64,000 nucleotides of DNA, from assembly GCF_009299505.1 (NCBI RefSeq), contig NZ_WBSM01000011.1, positions 1-64,000 of the forward strand. The letters are read 5' to 3'. A model generated the notes under the pieces. The model had not been told where the DNA came from. It did no database searches and was given only the letters and a program-made list of their open reading frames with translations. Made by a program: the position numbers and the translations under genes. Positions 20,649-30,236 of the stretch are shown here, piece by piece. This DNA is from Bifidobacterium ramosum (GTDB lineage: Bacteria; Actinomycetota; Actinomycetes; Actinomycetales; Bifidobacteriaceae). Each line of letters starts with the position of its first letter. Position 1 is the stretch's first letter.

Positions 20649-23594
20649 ATGACGCATCCACGTATCATCCCGCTTTCGCAGACCGAAACCAGTCGCTACC
20701 ACGTCCGTGATGCCGGCGGCACCGCGACGCTCAACCACGGCCCCGAACGCGAGGTCGTCGATCTCGCCGATCTCGGCTGGCGGTTCGCCTGCGGTCACGG
20801 CGACGACGACATCCTCGACCCGGCGACCGCCGCCGCGCCCGACTTCGACGATTCCGGCTGGGAACCGGTCACGTTGCCGCACACATGGAACGCGCTCGAC
20901 ACGAACGACGGCGTGCGCGGCAACATGAACCGCACGGTCGGCTGGTATCGCGCGCATCTGCATGTGCCCGTCTCCCCCGGCCGGCGCACGTATCTCGAGT
21001 TCGACGGGGTGAACTCGATCACGTCGCTGTACGTGGATGGCCGCGCGCTCGCGCCGCTCAGCGCCGATCCGCGGGACACGGCCTGGAACACCGGCGATCC
21101 GGCGCATCTGGGCGGCTATGCGATGTTCCGTTATGACCTGACCGACGCGCTGCTCGATGCCGTCAGCACCACGGCTGATCACGACGCCGCGACCGGTAAC
21201 GACGCCGCGCCCGCGGACGGCACAGCCGACGGCGATGTACGCGATGTGGACGTCGTGATCGCCGTGCGCGTCGATAACCGGCGCGATCTGCGTGTAGCCC
21301 CGCTGTTCGCCGACTTCAACTTCTACGGCGGCATCTACCGTCCGGCGCGGCTCGTGCGGACCGCCGACGTGCATCTCGCGCTCGACGATCACGGCGCGTC
21401 GGGCCTGCGCGTCGTCACGCCGAACGCAGGCCGCAGCGAGTCGGTCGAACGGCCCGACCATCTCGGCCTGACGCGAATCGAAGCGGACATCGTCAATGAT
21501 GCCGATCGCGAACGCCATGTGCTCGTCCGCACGACGATCGTCGCACCGAGCGCGACTGCCGCCGGGAACGCATCGGCCACAACCGTCACCGACGGCACTG
21601 CACTCCCCATCGCCGACGATGCACACGATGTCACCGTTGCCAACGATGTAACCAACGTCACGCTCGCCCCACGCGAACGCAGACATGTCAAGGTCACACT
21701 GGAAATCAAGAATCCCCATCTATGGCAGCCGATCGACTACTCGCGCGGCGCGACGAACGATGACGTCGCGTACCAGTACAACGTTCGCATGACCGTGATC
21801 GATACCGAGTCTCCGGCCAAGTTCGCGGTCGGAAACGGAAAGATTGCTCCGCTCGCGGCGCTCGGTCGAAATGACAATACTGCAGAGGCTCCCGGTCGAC
21901 ATGACGGCAATGGTGACGCGAGATCGCAGCCGGCCACCGCACCCACCGGCACACCGCTCGACTCGGTCGCCGAGCGCATCGGCTACCGCTGGTTCCACGT
22001 CAGCCACGACCACGGCTTCTTCATCAACGGCCGCTCGCATCCGCTGCGCGGCGTCACGCGGCATCAGGACCGCGAGGGACTCGGCAATGCGCTGCACGAT
22101 GCGCAGCATCTCGAGGACTTCACGATCATCATGCAGATGGGCGTGAACTACCTGCGTCTCGCGCACTATCCGCACGCGAACTACTTCTACGACCTGTGCG
22201 ACGCGAACGGCGTGATCGTGTGGGCGGAGATCCCGTTCATCGACTGGGTCGGCGAGGACGAACGGTTCGCGGACGTAACGAAAGAACAGCTGGTCGAGCT
22301 GATCCGCCAGCAGGGCAACCGCCCGTCGATCTGCTTCTGGGGCCTGCAGAACGAGGTCGGCAACCACAACACCGCGAACCAGTGGATCGCGATGCCGCAA
22401 CTGTCGCGCGAACTCAACGACCTCGCACACACCGAGGACGCGACCCGCTACACCACGCAGGCCGCCGACCAGGACGAAACCGCCAGTTCGCGCGGCAACT
22501 GGGCGAGCGACATCATCTCGTGGAACATGTACCCCGGCTGGTATTCGCAGCCCGGCTTCGGCGCGCTCATCGAGCAGAAGCGTTCGATCGAGAGCCGCCC
22601 GCTCGGCCTGTCGGAGTACGGCACGGGCGCGAGCATCGACCAGCACGAGCTGCATCCGAACGCGCACAAGACGCGGCCGAACAGCTACTGGCAGCCTGAG
22701 GAATACCAGTCGATGCAGCATGAGGAGGCGCTGGCGTACATCAACGCGCACGACTGGCTGTGGTCGACGTCGTTGTGGAACATGTTCGATTTCGGCGTGG
22801 ATCACCGGCCGAGCGAGGCGGGACGCTTCGAGATCAACAACAAGGGTCTCGTGACGTGGGACCGGCGCGTGAAGAAGGACGCGTTCTACCTGCACAAGGC
22901 GAACTGGAACCGGCTCGACCCGTTCGTGTACATCGCGTCGCGGCGGTACACGGCGCGCGAGGAGGGGCCGAGCACGGTGCGCGTGTACTCGAATCTCGAC
23001 CGCGTGTGGCTGCAGGTTGCGCATGACGGCGCGGCTGCGGTGCGCTATGATGCGCGGGCGTGCGGCAACGGCGTGTTCACGGTCGACGGGCTGCTGAATG
23101 AGTCGGGCGTGTATACGATCTGGGCGTACGGCGTGGCTGATGATGGCGGCTGCGAGGGTGAAGACGGTGCGGTTTCGCCGGACGATGGTGCGGCGTATGT
23201 AAACGTGTACGCGGATCAGGTGATCTGGACACGGCTTGCGGACGGCGATCGGACGACCGGCGGGCGGATCGTGGGTGCGGTCGACGATTCCGATGCCGCG
23301 GACGACGGTTCAGATGACGGACGCGCGCGAATCGCGGACGGTGCGCAGATTCCGTGGTCGCTATGGGCGCGGCCGGACAGCGGATTCTCGTTGGACCGCG
23401 AGGGACTGCGCATGATCGCGCAACGGCCGCTGCCCGAGATCACGCCCGAACAGTGGCAGGCGGCGTTCTCGTTCAACGGTTCCGGCACGATCGACTTCTA
23501 CGCGACGCTGCCCACCGGACTGACGCCGGCCGACAAGGCCGTCGTCACCGCGCCGGACGGCACGCAAACCGTCTTCACCGTCGTACAGGGATAG
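20649..23594 (+). CDS. Glycoside hydrolase family 2 beta-galactosidase
   Basis: 981 residues with no signal peptide, so cytoplasmic. The N-terminal sugar-binding domain includes LPHTWNALD and YRAHLHV; the TIM barrel begins around YRWFHVSHDHGFFINGR. The acid/base is Glu569 in FWGLQNEVGNHN and the nucleophile is Glu656 in LGLSEYGTGAS, after the typical CDANGVIVWAEIPF. Two low-complexity Asp/Ala/Thr insertions lie in the N-terminal half. The fold and motifs fit LacZ-type beta-galactosidases; a beta-glucuronidase or related GH2 activity cannot be excluded. The start ATG 20649 follows GGGGGCA; an earlier in-frame ATG would encode the repeat array at 20412-20540. Confidence 0.9.
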   Translation: MTHPRIIPLSQTETSRYHVRDAGGTATLNHGPEREVVDLADLGWRFACGHGDDDILDPATAAAPDFDDSGWEPVTLPHTWNALDTNDGVRGNMNRTVGWYRAHLHVPVSPGRRTYLEFDGVNSITSLYVDGRALAPLSADPRDTAWNTGDPAHLGGYAMFRYDLTDALLDAVSTTADHDAATGNDAAPADGTADGDVRDVDVVIAVRVDNRRDLRVAPLFADFNFYGGIYRPARLVRTADVHLALDDHGASGLRVVTPNAGRSESVERPDHLGLTRIEADIVNDADRERHVLVRTTIVAPSATAAGNASATTVTDGTALPIADDAHDVTVANDVTNVTLAPRERRHVKVTLEIKNPHLWQPIDYSRGATNDDVAYQYNVRMTVIDTESPAKFAVGNGKIAPLAALGRNDNTAEAPGRHDGNGDARSQPATAPTGTPLDSVAERIGYRWFHVSHDHGFFINGRSHPLRGVTRHQDREGLGNALHDAQHLEDFTIIMQMGVNYLRLAHYPHANYFYDLCDANGVIVWAEIPFIDWVGEDERFADVTKEQLVELIRQQGNRPSICFWGLQNEVGNHNTANQWIAMPQLSRELNDLAHTEDATRYTTQAADQDETASSRGNWASDIISWNMYPGWYSQPGFGALIEQKRSIESRPLGLSEYGTGASIDQHELHPNAHKTRPNSYWQPEEYQSMQHEEALAYINAHDWLWSTSLWNMFDFGVDHRPSEAGRFEINNKGLVTWDRRVKKDAFYLHKANWNRLDPFVYIASRRYTAREEGPSTVRVYSNLDRVWLQVAHDGAAAVRYDARACGNGVFTVDGLLNESGVYTIWAYGVADDGGCEGEDGAVSPDDGAAYVNVYADQVIWTRLADGDRTTGGRIVGAVDDSDAADDGSDDGRARIADGAQIPWSLWARPDSGFSLDREGLRMIAQRPLPEITPEQWQAAFSFNGSGTIDFYATLPTGLTPADKAVVTAPDGTQTVFTVVQG

Positions 23595-23694
23595 TCCAAC
23601 CGCCGCATCATCGCCAGCCATCACCACCATCACGTGCCGACCGGCACGTGCCAGTCATCATCGCGCGCCGGCCGGCACGCGCCACCGTCACGCC

Positions 23695-23867
23695 GTGGCA
23701 GAAAACGCTCGCTCAGCACGACCGCAGTGAGCGAAAACCGCCACGCACCACGTGCGTGGCAGGAAACGCTCGCTTGGGGAGTGCTGAGCAAGACATTTCT
23801 GCCACGCGATATCAGTCGTGGCAGAAAACGCTCGCCGACGAGGCGCTCAGAGAGACATTTCTGCCAC
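23695..23867. repeat. Array of six GTGGCAGAAA half-sites at 31-bp spacing
   Basis: 19-bp half-sites (GTGGCAGAAAACGCTCGCT, GTGGCAGAAATGTCTYKCT and relatives) start at 23695 (+), 23726 (-), 23756 (+), 23787 (-), 23818 (+) and 23849 (-). Spacings are 31, 30, 31, 31 and 31 bp. Within a pair the outer 9-10 bases are complementary but the inner halves differ, so a simple perfect hairpin does not explain the conservation. It lies between the convergent GH2 and dihydroorotate dehydrogenase genes. Confidence 0.9.
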
Positions 23868-23891
23868 GAGCAGGACGAGAGAGCGTCGCGA

Positions 23892-25061
23892 TCAGCGGGA
23901 GGCCTTGATCTTGCGAGCGAGATCGGCATCCCACATCGCGCCGGTGGCGCTCATCACCGCATCGGCGCCGGCCGCGCGGTACGCGGCGTAATCCTCAGGC
24001 GCGACCACGCCGCCAAGGCCGATGATCGTGTAGTCCAATCCGAGCTTTTCGCGGATCGCGGCCAGACGCGTCACCATGTCGAGGCCGGCGTGGCGGATCG
24101 CGCGGCCGCACACGCCGCTGCGGTCGCGGCCCGCGCCCGGCAGCGCCTGCCGTCCGGCGGCATCGACTAGTCGCGCGGAAATCGTGTTGATCGCGGAGAA
24201 TGCCTGCACCGAACCGCGCGCGGCCGTCTCGCGCACCATGAACTCAAGTGCGGAATCATCGACGATCGTGCGATCCGGACCCCAGCCGCCGGTCACCTCG
24301 GTCGGCGGAATGTACGCGAGCTTGATCGCGAGCGCGCGGTCACCGATCTCGTTCTTCACGGCCTCGGTGATGCGGCCGACCAACGCCGGATCATGGCACA
24401 GCAGTCGGTTGTGTCCCTCGTTCGGGCAGCTCGTGTTCATGACCATGAGATCGGCGCCGGTTTCGGTGACGAGCCGCGCGGTAGTGACGTGGTCGGCGAT
24501 GTAGTCGTCGGTGGTCATGCCTTCCACGCGCGAACCCTGGAAGCTCGGGATGAGCAGCTGGCCCGGGCCGGCGGCTTCGATGGCGCGGCGCATGTCGGGC
24601 TGCCATTCGTCCGGGTCGCGCGAGGGCACGCCGAACGAGTTAGAGATGGAGATCGGCTGCTCGTAGCGGGTGTCGGCGAGCACGCCCTCGTCGAGTTCGG
24701 CACTGCCCGGAGTGAGCGAGCCGTCGGCGGCCTTCGGGTGCACGGCGAGCACGTTCGGGAACGGGTTGCAGCCCCACGCACGTGAGCGCACGGTCTTGTA
24801 GGTGGCGAGGTCGAAGCCCATGCGGAACGCGGCCGTGGTGAAGCGCGAGTTGAGCAGCGGGCCGGCGGGGATGCCGAACGGCAGGTTCACCTGATGGCCG
24901 AGGAAGTCGGTGGTCGGCGCACCGGACTGCGCCGCGGCATCACCAGTCGAATCAGCCGCGCCGGCATCCGTCAGCGCCGTGGCGAACGCGCCGAACGGGC
25001 CTTGCGCATAGTTGTCGTCGTAGCTCAGGTTGACATCATAGAACGGCTCGAAATCAGTCAT
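23892..25061 (-). CDS. pyrD: Dihydroorotate dehydrogenase-like protein (PyrD family)
   Basis: 389 residues. It oxidises dihydroorotate to orotate in pyrimidine synthesis using FMN. The barrel shows LPFGIPAGPLLNSRF, YKTVRSRAWG, the SISNSFGVPS strand, the MNTSCPNEGHN motif (Cys typical of class 1 enzymes), AIKLAYIPP and the C-terminal phosphate loop IIGLGGVVAPEDYAAYRAAGADAVMSATG. It is longer than class 1A enzymes, with an insertion near the N-terminus. The ATG at 25061 has GGAG 6 bp upstream. No other pyr genes are adjacent, so substrate assignment rests on the family. Confidence 0.85.
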   Translation of the reverse strand: MTDFEPFYDVNLSYDDNYAQGPFGAFATALTDAGAADSTGDAAAQSGAPTTDFLGHQVNLPFGIPAGPLLNSRFTTAAFRMGFDLATYKTVRSRAWGCNPFPNVLAVHPKAADGSLTPGSAELDEGVLADTRYEQPISISNSFGVPSRDPDEWQPDMRRAIEAAGPGQLLIPSFQGSRVEGMTTDDYIADHVTTARLVTETGADLMVMNTSCPNEGHNRLLCHDPALVGRITEAVKNEIGDRALAIKLAYIPPTEVTGGWGPDRTIVDDSALEFMVRETAARGSVQAFSAINTISARLVDAAGRQALPGAGRDRSGVCGRAIRHAGLDMVTRLAAIREKLGLDYTIIGLGGVVAPEDYAAYRAAGADAVMSATGAMWDADLARKIKASR

Positions 25062-25262
25062 GGTACTCTCCAACGGTCGCAATCGGCAGAAATATCACAA
25101 AACAGTAATCCCACTGTAAAACACGGCCGCAACGTACACGCGGCACAGCAGGCCATCATGAACGCCGATCATCGAACGCGCCGCATCCCAACGCAACCGA
25201 TCATCGATCGGCACGAGCCTGCACAACCGGCCTCACAACACAACCAGCCTCGCAACGCAAGC

Positions 25263-25288
25263 GGGCCGGCACCAACCGGCACCGGCCC
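25263..25288 (-). terminator. Possible terminator after the CPBP gene
   Basis: GGGCCGG/CCGGCCC stem with a 12-nt loop, 32 bp past the stop codon, without a T tract. The remaining gap 25062-25319 shows nothing else. Confidence 0.35.
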
Positions 25289-25319
25289 ACAACGGTCACG
25301 GATCAACGCAACGATTCCG

Positions 25320-26780
25320 CTACGCCATCGCCACCGCGAACGACACCAGCGCGAACAACCCGTTGAGGATCACGAACGTGAGGAACCATCCCGACGTCCA
25401 CCCCCAGTACGTGCCGGGCGCAGACCGGTTCACGCGCCGGTACTCGCGCAGTCCCCAGCCGTATTTGACAAGCACATAGATCAGCCCGCCGATACCGACA
25501 ACCAGCAGCGCCACGCCGTATACCATGTTGCCCGCGTCGCCGAAGCTCGCCGCGAACTCGGACAGCACGCCGCCGAGGATCGCATTGTTGAAGATGTGCA
25601 GCGCGATCGACCAGATCAGCGAATACTCCATCGCGACGAACGCGAACACAAGGCCGCAGCAGAACGCGAACACGCCCTGCACCACGTCGTCATGGAACAG
25701 CGCGAACATGAGCGACGACGTGACGATCGCGAAGTTCTTGCCGAGCGGCTTGAGCTCGCGCATGAGCACGCCACGGAACACCGTCTCCTCCACGATCGGC
25801 CCGATCAGGCCGATGTACAGCCACATGCTGATGGTGACGGCCGACTCGTCGATGCTGTCGGACGTGGGCGAGGCGAGCGTGATACCGAGTGCGGCGAACG
25901 CGATCTGGATGAGTTGCAGCACGCCCTGAATGCCGATGATGAGCGCGACGAACACGGCGAACCATGCGGGACGCATGTGCGCGCGGGGTTCGTTCGGGTT
26001 GGCGAGGTTAGCGGGGCTGACGGAGTTGGCGGAACCGGCGACGGCGGTCGGGTCGCCGAGCCAGAACGCGCGCGTGAGAATCGTGCGATGGCGCATGAGC
26101 AGCATGAACAGGAAACCGACCGCGACCGAAATCAGGCTCAGCACGCCGACCCACTGCACGCTGGTCTGGGCGAGATCCTGCTCGATCTGTTGGAAGTTCT
26201 CGGGGGACGGCGTGTTCGCGAGGCGCGATCCAGCGACGCGTTCGATCGTGGCGAGGACGCCCATGATCATGCCGGCGACGATGCTCACGCCGGTGAAGAC
26301 CGCCTGGTAGGCGAGGATGAGGCCGGCCGGGCGACCGACGGCCTTGCGCAGGGTGCGGCGGCGGATCTGCTCGGGGGTGGCCTGCGGGTAGGGTGTGGCC
26401 GGATAGCCGGCGTAGGGGTACTGAGGGTACGGCTGCTGAGGCGCGTATGGGGACTGGGGATACTGAGGCGGCTGTTGACCACCTTGCGGCGGATACTGCC
26501 CGCCTTGCTGGTACGGCTGGTATTGCGGCTGCGGGGCCTGCTGAGGCTGCGGGGCCTGCGGATACGCGCCTGACTGATACTGCGGATATGCGCCCTGCGG
26601 CAACGGCTGCGGCGGATAGTACTGGCCGGCGGGCTGCTGCTGCGGCTGCTCGGATGCATCCGATTGTTCGGGCGAAGGCGTCGGCGACGATGGAGCTGAT
26701 TCCGTCGGCGACGGCTGCTGCGATTCAGGCTGTTGGGGTGCCGGCAGGTCATCCTGCGGCTGAGGTTCATTGATGCTCAT
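25320..26780 (-). CDS. CPBP family intramembrane metalloprotease
   Basis: 486 residues. The first 165 residues are disordered and rich in Pro, Gln, Tyr and Gly (repeats such as APQPQQAPQPQYQPYQQGG). Several membrane helices follow. The CPBP (Abi) motif 1 is EETVFRGVLMREL, and motif 2 is FALFHDDVVQGVFAF with the metal-ligand His; a third motif with Asn in HIFNNAI completes the site. Such proteases cleave within the membrane; substrates here are unknown. I chose the ATG at 26780 (MSINEPQPQ); upstream in-frame sequence overlaps the divergent response-regulator gene. Confidence 0.85.
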   Translation of the reverse strand: MSINEPQPQDDLPAPQQPESQQPSPTESAPSSPTPSPEQSDASEQPQQQPAGQYYPPQPLPQGAYPQYQSGAYPQAPQPQQAPQPQYQPYQQGGQYPPQGGQQPPQYPQSPYAPQQPYPQYPYAGYPATPYPQATPEQIRRRTLRKAVGRPAGLILAYQAVFTGVSIVAGMIMGVLATIERVAGSRLANTPSPENFQQIEQDLAQTSVQWVGVLSLISVAVGFLFMLLMRHRTILTRAFWLGDPTAVAGSANSVSPANLANPNEPRAHMRPAWFAVFVALIIGIQGVLQLIQIAFAALGITLASPTSDSIDESAVTISMWLYIGLIGPIVEETVFRGVLMRELKPLGKNFAIVTSSLMFALFHDDVVQGVFAFCCGLVFAFVAMEYSLIWSIALHIFNNAILGGVLSEFAASFGDAGNMVYGVALLVVGIGGLIYVLVKYGWGLREYRRVNRSAPGTYWGWTSGWFLTFVILNGLFALVSFAVAMA

Positions 26781-26877
26781 GCGGACCAGCCTAACCGCGT
26801 TTGCTGAACGATTCGTGACCGTGCCCACAGGCGTTGACAAGGAACGGCCGACGCGACGCCGGTTACAATAAGGCATC

Positions 26878-27567
26878 ATGACAAGTCTGGAGGGGAAGCC
26901 ACTGACGGTGGCGGCGGTCGACAACGATCGCATGGCATTGCTGGCGTTGAAGGGGATCATGCCGCAGCTGCTGCCGGAATCACGCTGGCTGTGGGGTGCG
27001 GAAACCGCAGAGGATGCGGTGCATAAGGCACTGGCTCCTGTCACCCGGCCGGACGTGCTGCTGGTGGACATGTCGCTCGGCGAGGCGACCGGCGTGAGCG
27101 TGTGCCGACGGATCCGCCAACGCTCCGACCGCATCGCTCTGCTGGCGATCACCGCGTTCGCTGTGGACACTTATGCCGAACGGGTGGCGGGGGCCGGAGC
27201 ACAAGGCATCGTGTCGAAGGCCGATATTCCGCAGCTCGCACAGGCGTTGCGCGCGGTGGCCGGCGGTGGCGTCTTCGCACCGACGGGTCTCCGGGAGCAA
27301 GTCATGTTTCGTACGCCGGCCGAATCGTATCGCATGCTCATCGAGGCAGAGGACAGCATAAACACCAACAAGGCTGGCGTGCCCAGACTCGGTGCGAAGG
27401 AGGTGGAAACGCTGCATCTGCTAGCGCAGGGGCTAAGCTACGACGAGATCGCCGCCCGATGGGGAGTTGCCGCTTCGACCGTGCGCACCCACGCCCATCG
27501 TGCCGTCGACAAGCTCGGTGCCCATTCCCTCGCCCATGCCATTGCGATATGGCTTTCTCAAAGCTGA
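26878..27567 (+). CDS. NarL/LuxR-type response regulator
   Basis: 229 residues. The receiver domain (about 9-125) has the acidic pocket VDND and phospho-acceptor Asp64 in LLVDMSLGEATG, then TAFAVD and a conserved Lys (SKAD). The C-terminal HTH_LuxR domain (about 165-229) reads LGAKEVETLHLLAQGLSYDEIAARWGVAASTVRTHAHRAVDKLGAHS. It is divergent from the CPBP gene and convergent with the sensor kinase gene 27814-29286, its likely partner. Its stop codon lies within the first element of the repeat at 27553-27747. Confidence 0.92.
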   Translation: MTSLEGKPLTVAAVDNDRMALLALKGIMPQLLPESRWLWGAETAEDAVHKALAPVTRPDVLLVDMSLGEATGVSVCRRIRQRSDRIALLAITAFAVDTYAERVAGAGAQGIVSKADIPQLAQALRAVAGGGVFAPTGLREQVMFRTPAESYRMLIEAEDSINTNKAGVPRLGAKEVETLHLLAQGLSYDEIAARWGVAASTVRTHAHRAVDKLGAHSLAHAIAIWLSQS

Positions 27568-27747
27568 GAGGCAGATTTCATCTTGTGCGGAGGTCTTTCT
27601 CCAAACTGAGAGGCAGCCGTTCCCCGCAAGAAGCACTTGTGCACCCTGTTGTATCGTGACAATACCGAGCATAAGCCAATGGGCTGCCTCTCAGTTTGGA
27701 GAAAGACCCCCGTCGGACGAATAATCTGCCTCTCAGTTTGCAGGAAG
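27553..27747. repeat. Two direct pairs of a 22-bp element in inverted arrangement
   Basis: CTTTCTCCAAACTGAGAGGCAG-type elements start at 27553 (+) and 27595 (+); complements start at 27684 (-) and 27726 (-). Same-strand copies are exactly 42 bp apart on both sides. The inner pair (27595-27616 and 27684-27705) is a perfect 22-bp inverted repeat with a 67-nt loop. The first copy overlaps the end of the response-regulator gene. Confidence 0.88.
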
Positions 27748-27813
27748 CTGTTCGTTATACGCTCGGTTTGACGATTATTTGCCTCTTGATCGTCAAACTG
27801 CACGATGGCCACC

Positions 27814-29286
27814 TCAATCAAGCGGGATTTCCGCGCCGACCATCCACGCACCATCCTGCGCCCCGGCATGCAACGCACCACCGAGCGCCTCGATTGCGGC
27901 GCGATGCACGCGAATGCCATTGCCGCGCCCATGCCCATACGCCAAGGTCTTCGCGTCATCGACGGCGAGCGCATTGACCTCGTTGATACGGACGCCTCGC
28001 CCGTCAACGGCGATATGCAAGGTATACGCCGCCTCGCCGTTTGCGCTTATGTCGCCATCCACCGCCGAAACGGCTACACCGTGCCGCACGATGTTCGCGT
28101 AGATCTCCTCGATCAGCCCCATCACCACACGTCGTACGGCGACCGGCACCACGACATCGGATGCCACGTTCAGCCGCGTCACCCCACGCAGCCCCAGCAT
28201 GGCCATCACGCGGTCCTGATCCTCGACGTATTTTTCCAGTTGCACATCGAAAGACCGCCCGCCGCGGACGAGCCCATCAACTGTTCCGTCCACCAGATCC
28301 GTGCCATTCTGCCCCGCGCCAGCCTCTCCGAGTTCGCGCTTGCCGTTGAGCACGTCGATCACCTCGTGCACGCGGTCGAGCGCGTGATGCGACCGTTCGT
28401 AGATCGCGTCCAGCATCTCGTCCACATCGCCAGCCCCCGCATCGCCCGCCCCGGCCGCTTTCGCCCGCCACGCGAGCATCGCGATCGTGGACATGTCGTT
28501 AGCCACCGAGTCATGGATCATGTGCGCGAGCTCCTGCTCCCGTGTGACCCGCCCGAGCAACCGTTCGCTGCGTGCCGCCCGTTCGTTGGCTTCGGCCGTG
28601 CGTCGGAACGCCGAGCCGAACATGACCAGAAACCCGATACCCATCAGATTCAGCGCGACCGTGAACACGAACACGATCAGCGAATACTGCGGCAGTACCG
28701 CGGCAATATCCGTTCGCGCGCCCGTCACGCCGGTCAAGTCCATCGTGCCGGCTGTACCCGAAGCCGCCGCATCGTTCGCCTCGATCTCCCCGATACCGTC
28801 GATCATCCCACGGACCACACTGCCGCCGATCGATCCGGTATGCAGCAGTACGAAGCCGGCCGCGTCGAGCACCGCATACCCGACCGTCACCGCGACCGCG
28901 CCCCATCTCGGCAGCAGATACCCCAGCGCGAGCAGCGCGGTGAACGACACGACGTCGCCGGCCGCCAGCAGATCCGGCAACGTCAGACACGGCAACGCCA
29001 CGATGCAGACGATCAGTGCGATCACGCGCGATGCCCGCGGTATGACCGGAATCGCTGCGGCGAACGCCAGGCAGGCCAGTGCGACGATCATCTGCGCCGG
29101 CGATTGCGGCGGTCTGACGATCAATTCCACCACGATGGCCACGCAGCCGATGATCGTGTTCTTTTCGAGAAAATGCGGTTCGCGCCACCATGCGCGGATG
29201 CCGGCGAGCGCACGTCGCGAAGCGGACGGGAACGACGGAGACGACGGGGATGGCGAGGAGGATGCCGACGTTGGCATGGCGGTCAC
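27814..29286 (-). CDS. Membrane sensor histidine kinase (HisKA_3 type)
   Basis: 490 residues. N-terminal low-complexity Ser/Pro stretch, then six or so membrane helices to about residue 225, with an extracellular or periplasm-side Thr/Ala/Gly loop. The dimerisation/phosphoacceptor part is ELAHMIHDSVANDMSTIAM with the phosphorylated His. The ATPase region has IYANIVRHG (N box) and HGRGNGIRVHRAAIEALGG (G box). The GTG start overlaps the stop of the DUF805 gene (GTGA); an ATG at 29277 is the alternative. It most likely phosphorylates the convergently encoded regulator. Confidence 0.85.
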   Translation of the reverse strand: MTAMPTSASSSPSPSSPSFPSASRRALAGIRAWWREPHFLEKNTIIGCVAIVVELIVRPPQSPAQMIVALACLAFAAAIPVIPRASRVIALIVCIVALPCLTLPDLLAAGDVVSFTALLALGYLLPRWGAVAVTVGYAVLDAAGFVLLHTGSIGGSVVRGMIDGIGEIEANDAAASGTAGTMDLTGVTGARTDIAAVLPQYSLIVFVFTVALNLMGIGFLVMFGSAFRRTAEANERAARSERLLGRVTREQELAHMIHDSVANDMSTIAMLAWRAKAAGAGDAGAGDVDEMLDAIYERSHHALDRVHEVIDVLNGKRELGEAGAGQNGTDLVDGTVDGLVRGGRSFDVQLEKYVEDQDRVMAMLGLRGVTRLNVASDVVVPVAVRRVVMGLIEEIYANIVRHGVAVSAVDGDISANGEAAYTLHIAVDGRGVRINEVNALAVDDAKTLAYGHGRGNGIRVHRAAIEALGGALHAGAQDGAWMVGAEIPLD

Positions 29287-30089
29287 GCTTTCGGTTGCGG
29301 TTGGCGGGAGGACGGTTGCACTGGCTGCCGTATCGGCTGTCGCGACGGCTGCGATGACCTCGGCACCGGTGGGTTCTCCGATGCTGACGTCGGCGTCGGC
29401 ATACGGTCGAATCGCACGCCGCGCGGATCACTCGGCATGATCATGAGCACGACCGACACGAGGAACGACAGCAGTGATAGTACGATGAGCGTGAGCACCG
29501 TCACGACGATGGTCTGCATGCCGTCCGCGGCCGAGTCGCCGCCGGCCAGCGAGCTGATGATCACGACGGCGAGCGAAACCACGAACGCGCCGACCGACAG
29601 CACTGTCGGCAGTATTACCCACCAGCCGCGCAGGTTCTCGTCGTGCAGCCGGCGGATCGACAGCGACAGGTTCGGCAGGAACAGGATGATCTGCGCGACC
29701 ATCACGGCGTTGCTGACGAAATCGTAGAGCGGTGTGTCGGAGAACGTGTCGCCGTCGCCGTTCAGCCCGATCGCCGATCCGATGCCGTATGCCGCGATGC
29801 CGGTCGCCGCGGCGACGATGACACCGAACAGCCAGATCCACCAGTATTCGCCGCGCGACGCGCGCCCATGGAAGATGAACGTCTTGCGGAAGCAGCGAAC
29901 GATCGCGGATCCGAAACCGATGCCGTACCACGGTGACCACAGCGGCGGTTTCGCGAAGCCGTGACCGCCGCCGGCTGGACCGCCGCCAGTCGCCTCATCC
30001 GTACCGGCCATACGCTGCGCATACGTCACGTACGGGTTCTCACTGCCCGCATCCCGCCGCGGCATGAACGGATTCGGTTCGTCGCCCAT
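29283..30089 (-). CDS. DUF805 membrane protein
   Basis: 268 residues with about four membrane helices. The DUF805 hallmark is FIFHGRASRGEYWWIWLF and SLSIRRLHDENLRGWW. The C-terminal tail is Pro/Ser/Gln/Arg-rich and disordered. Function of the family is unknown. Its stop overlaps the histidine kinase start, so both are co-translated. The ATG at 30089 has AGGGAG 7 bp upstream. Confidence 0.85.
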   Translation of the reverse strand: MGDEPNPFMPRRDAGSENPYVTYAQRMAGTDEATGGGPAGGGHGFAKPPLWSPWYGIGFGSAIVRCFRKTFIFHGRASRGEYWWIWLFGVIVAAATGIAAYGIGSAIGLNGDGDTFSDTPLYDFVSNAVMVAQIILFLPNLSLSIRRLHDENLRGWWVILPTVLSVGAFVVSLAVVIISSLAGGDSAADGMQTIVVTVLTLIVLSLLSFLVSVVLMIMPSDPRGVRFDRMPTPTSASENPPVPRSSQPSRQPIRQPVQPSSRQPQPKA

Positions 30090-30236
30090 CGTCGCACTCC
30101 CTTCGTCGCCTCTACTCAACCCCATTCTCGCCGATTCGTCCAGTCCGCGCCGCCGCCGTCAACACACGTGTACCGCCTGCGCTTTCGTCGTGCATCGTCG
30201 CATACAGTGATACGTACACCGATGAAGGGGATATCA

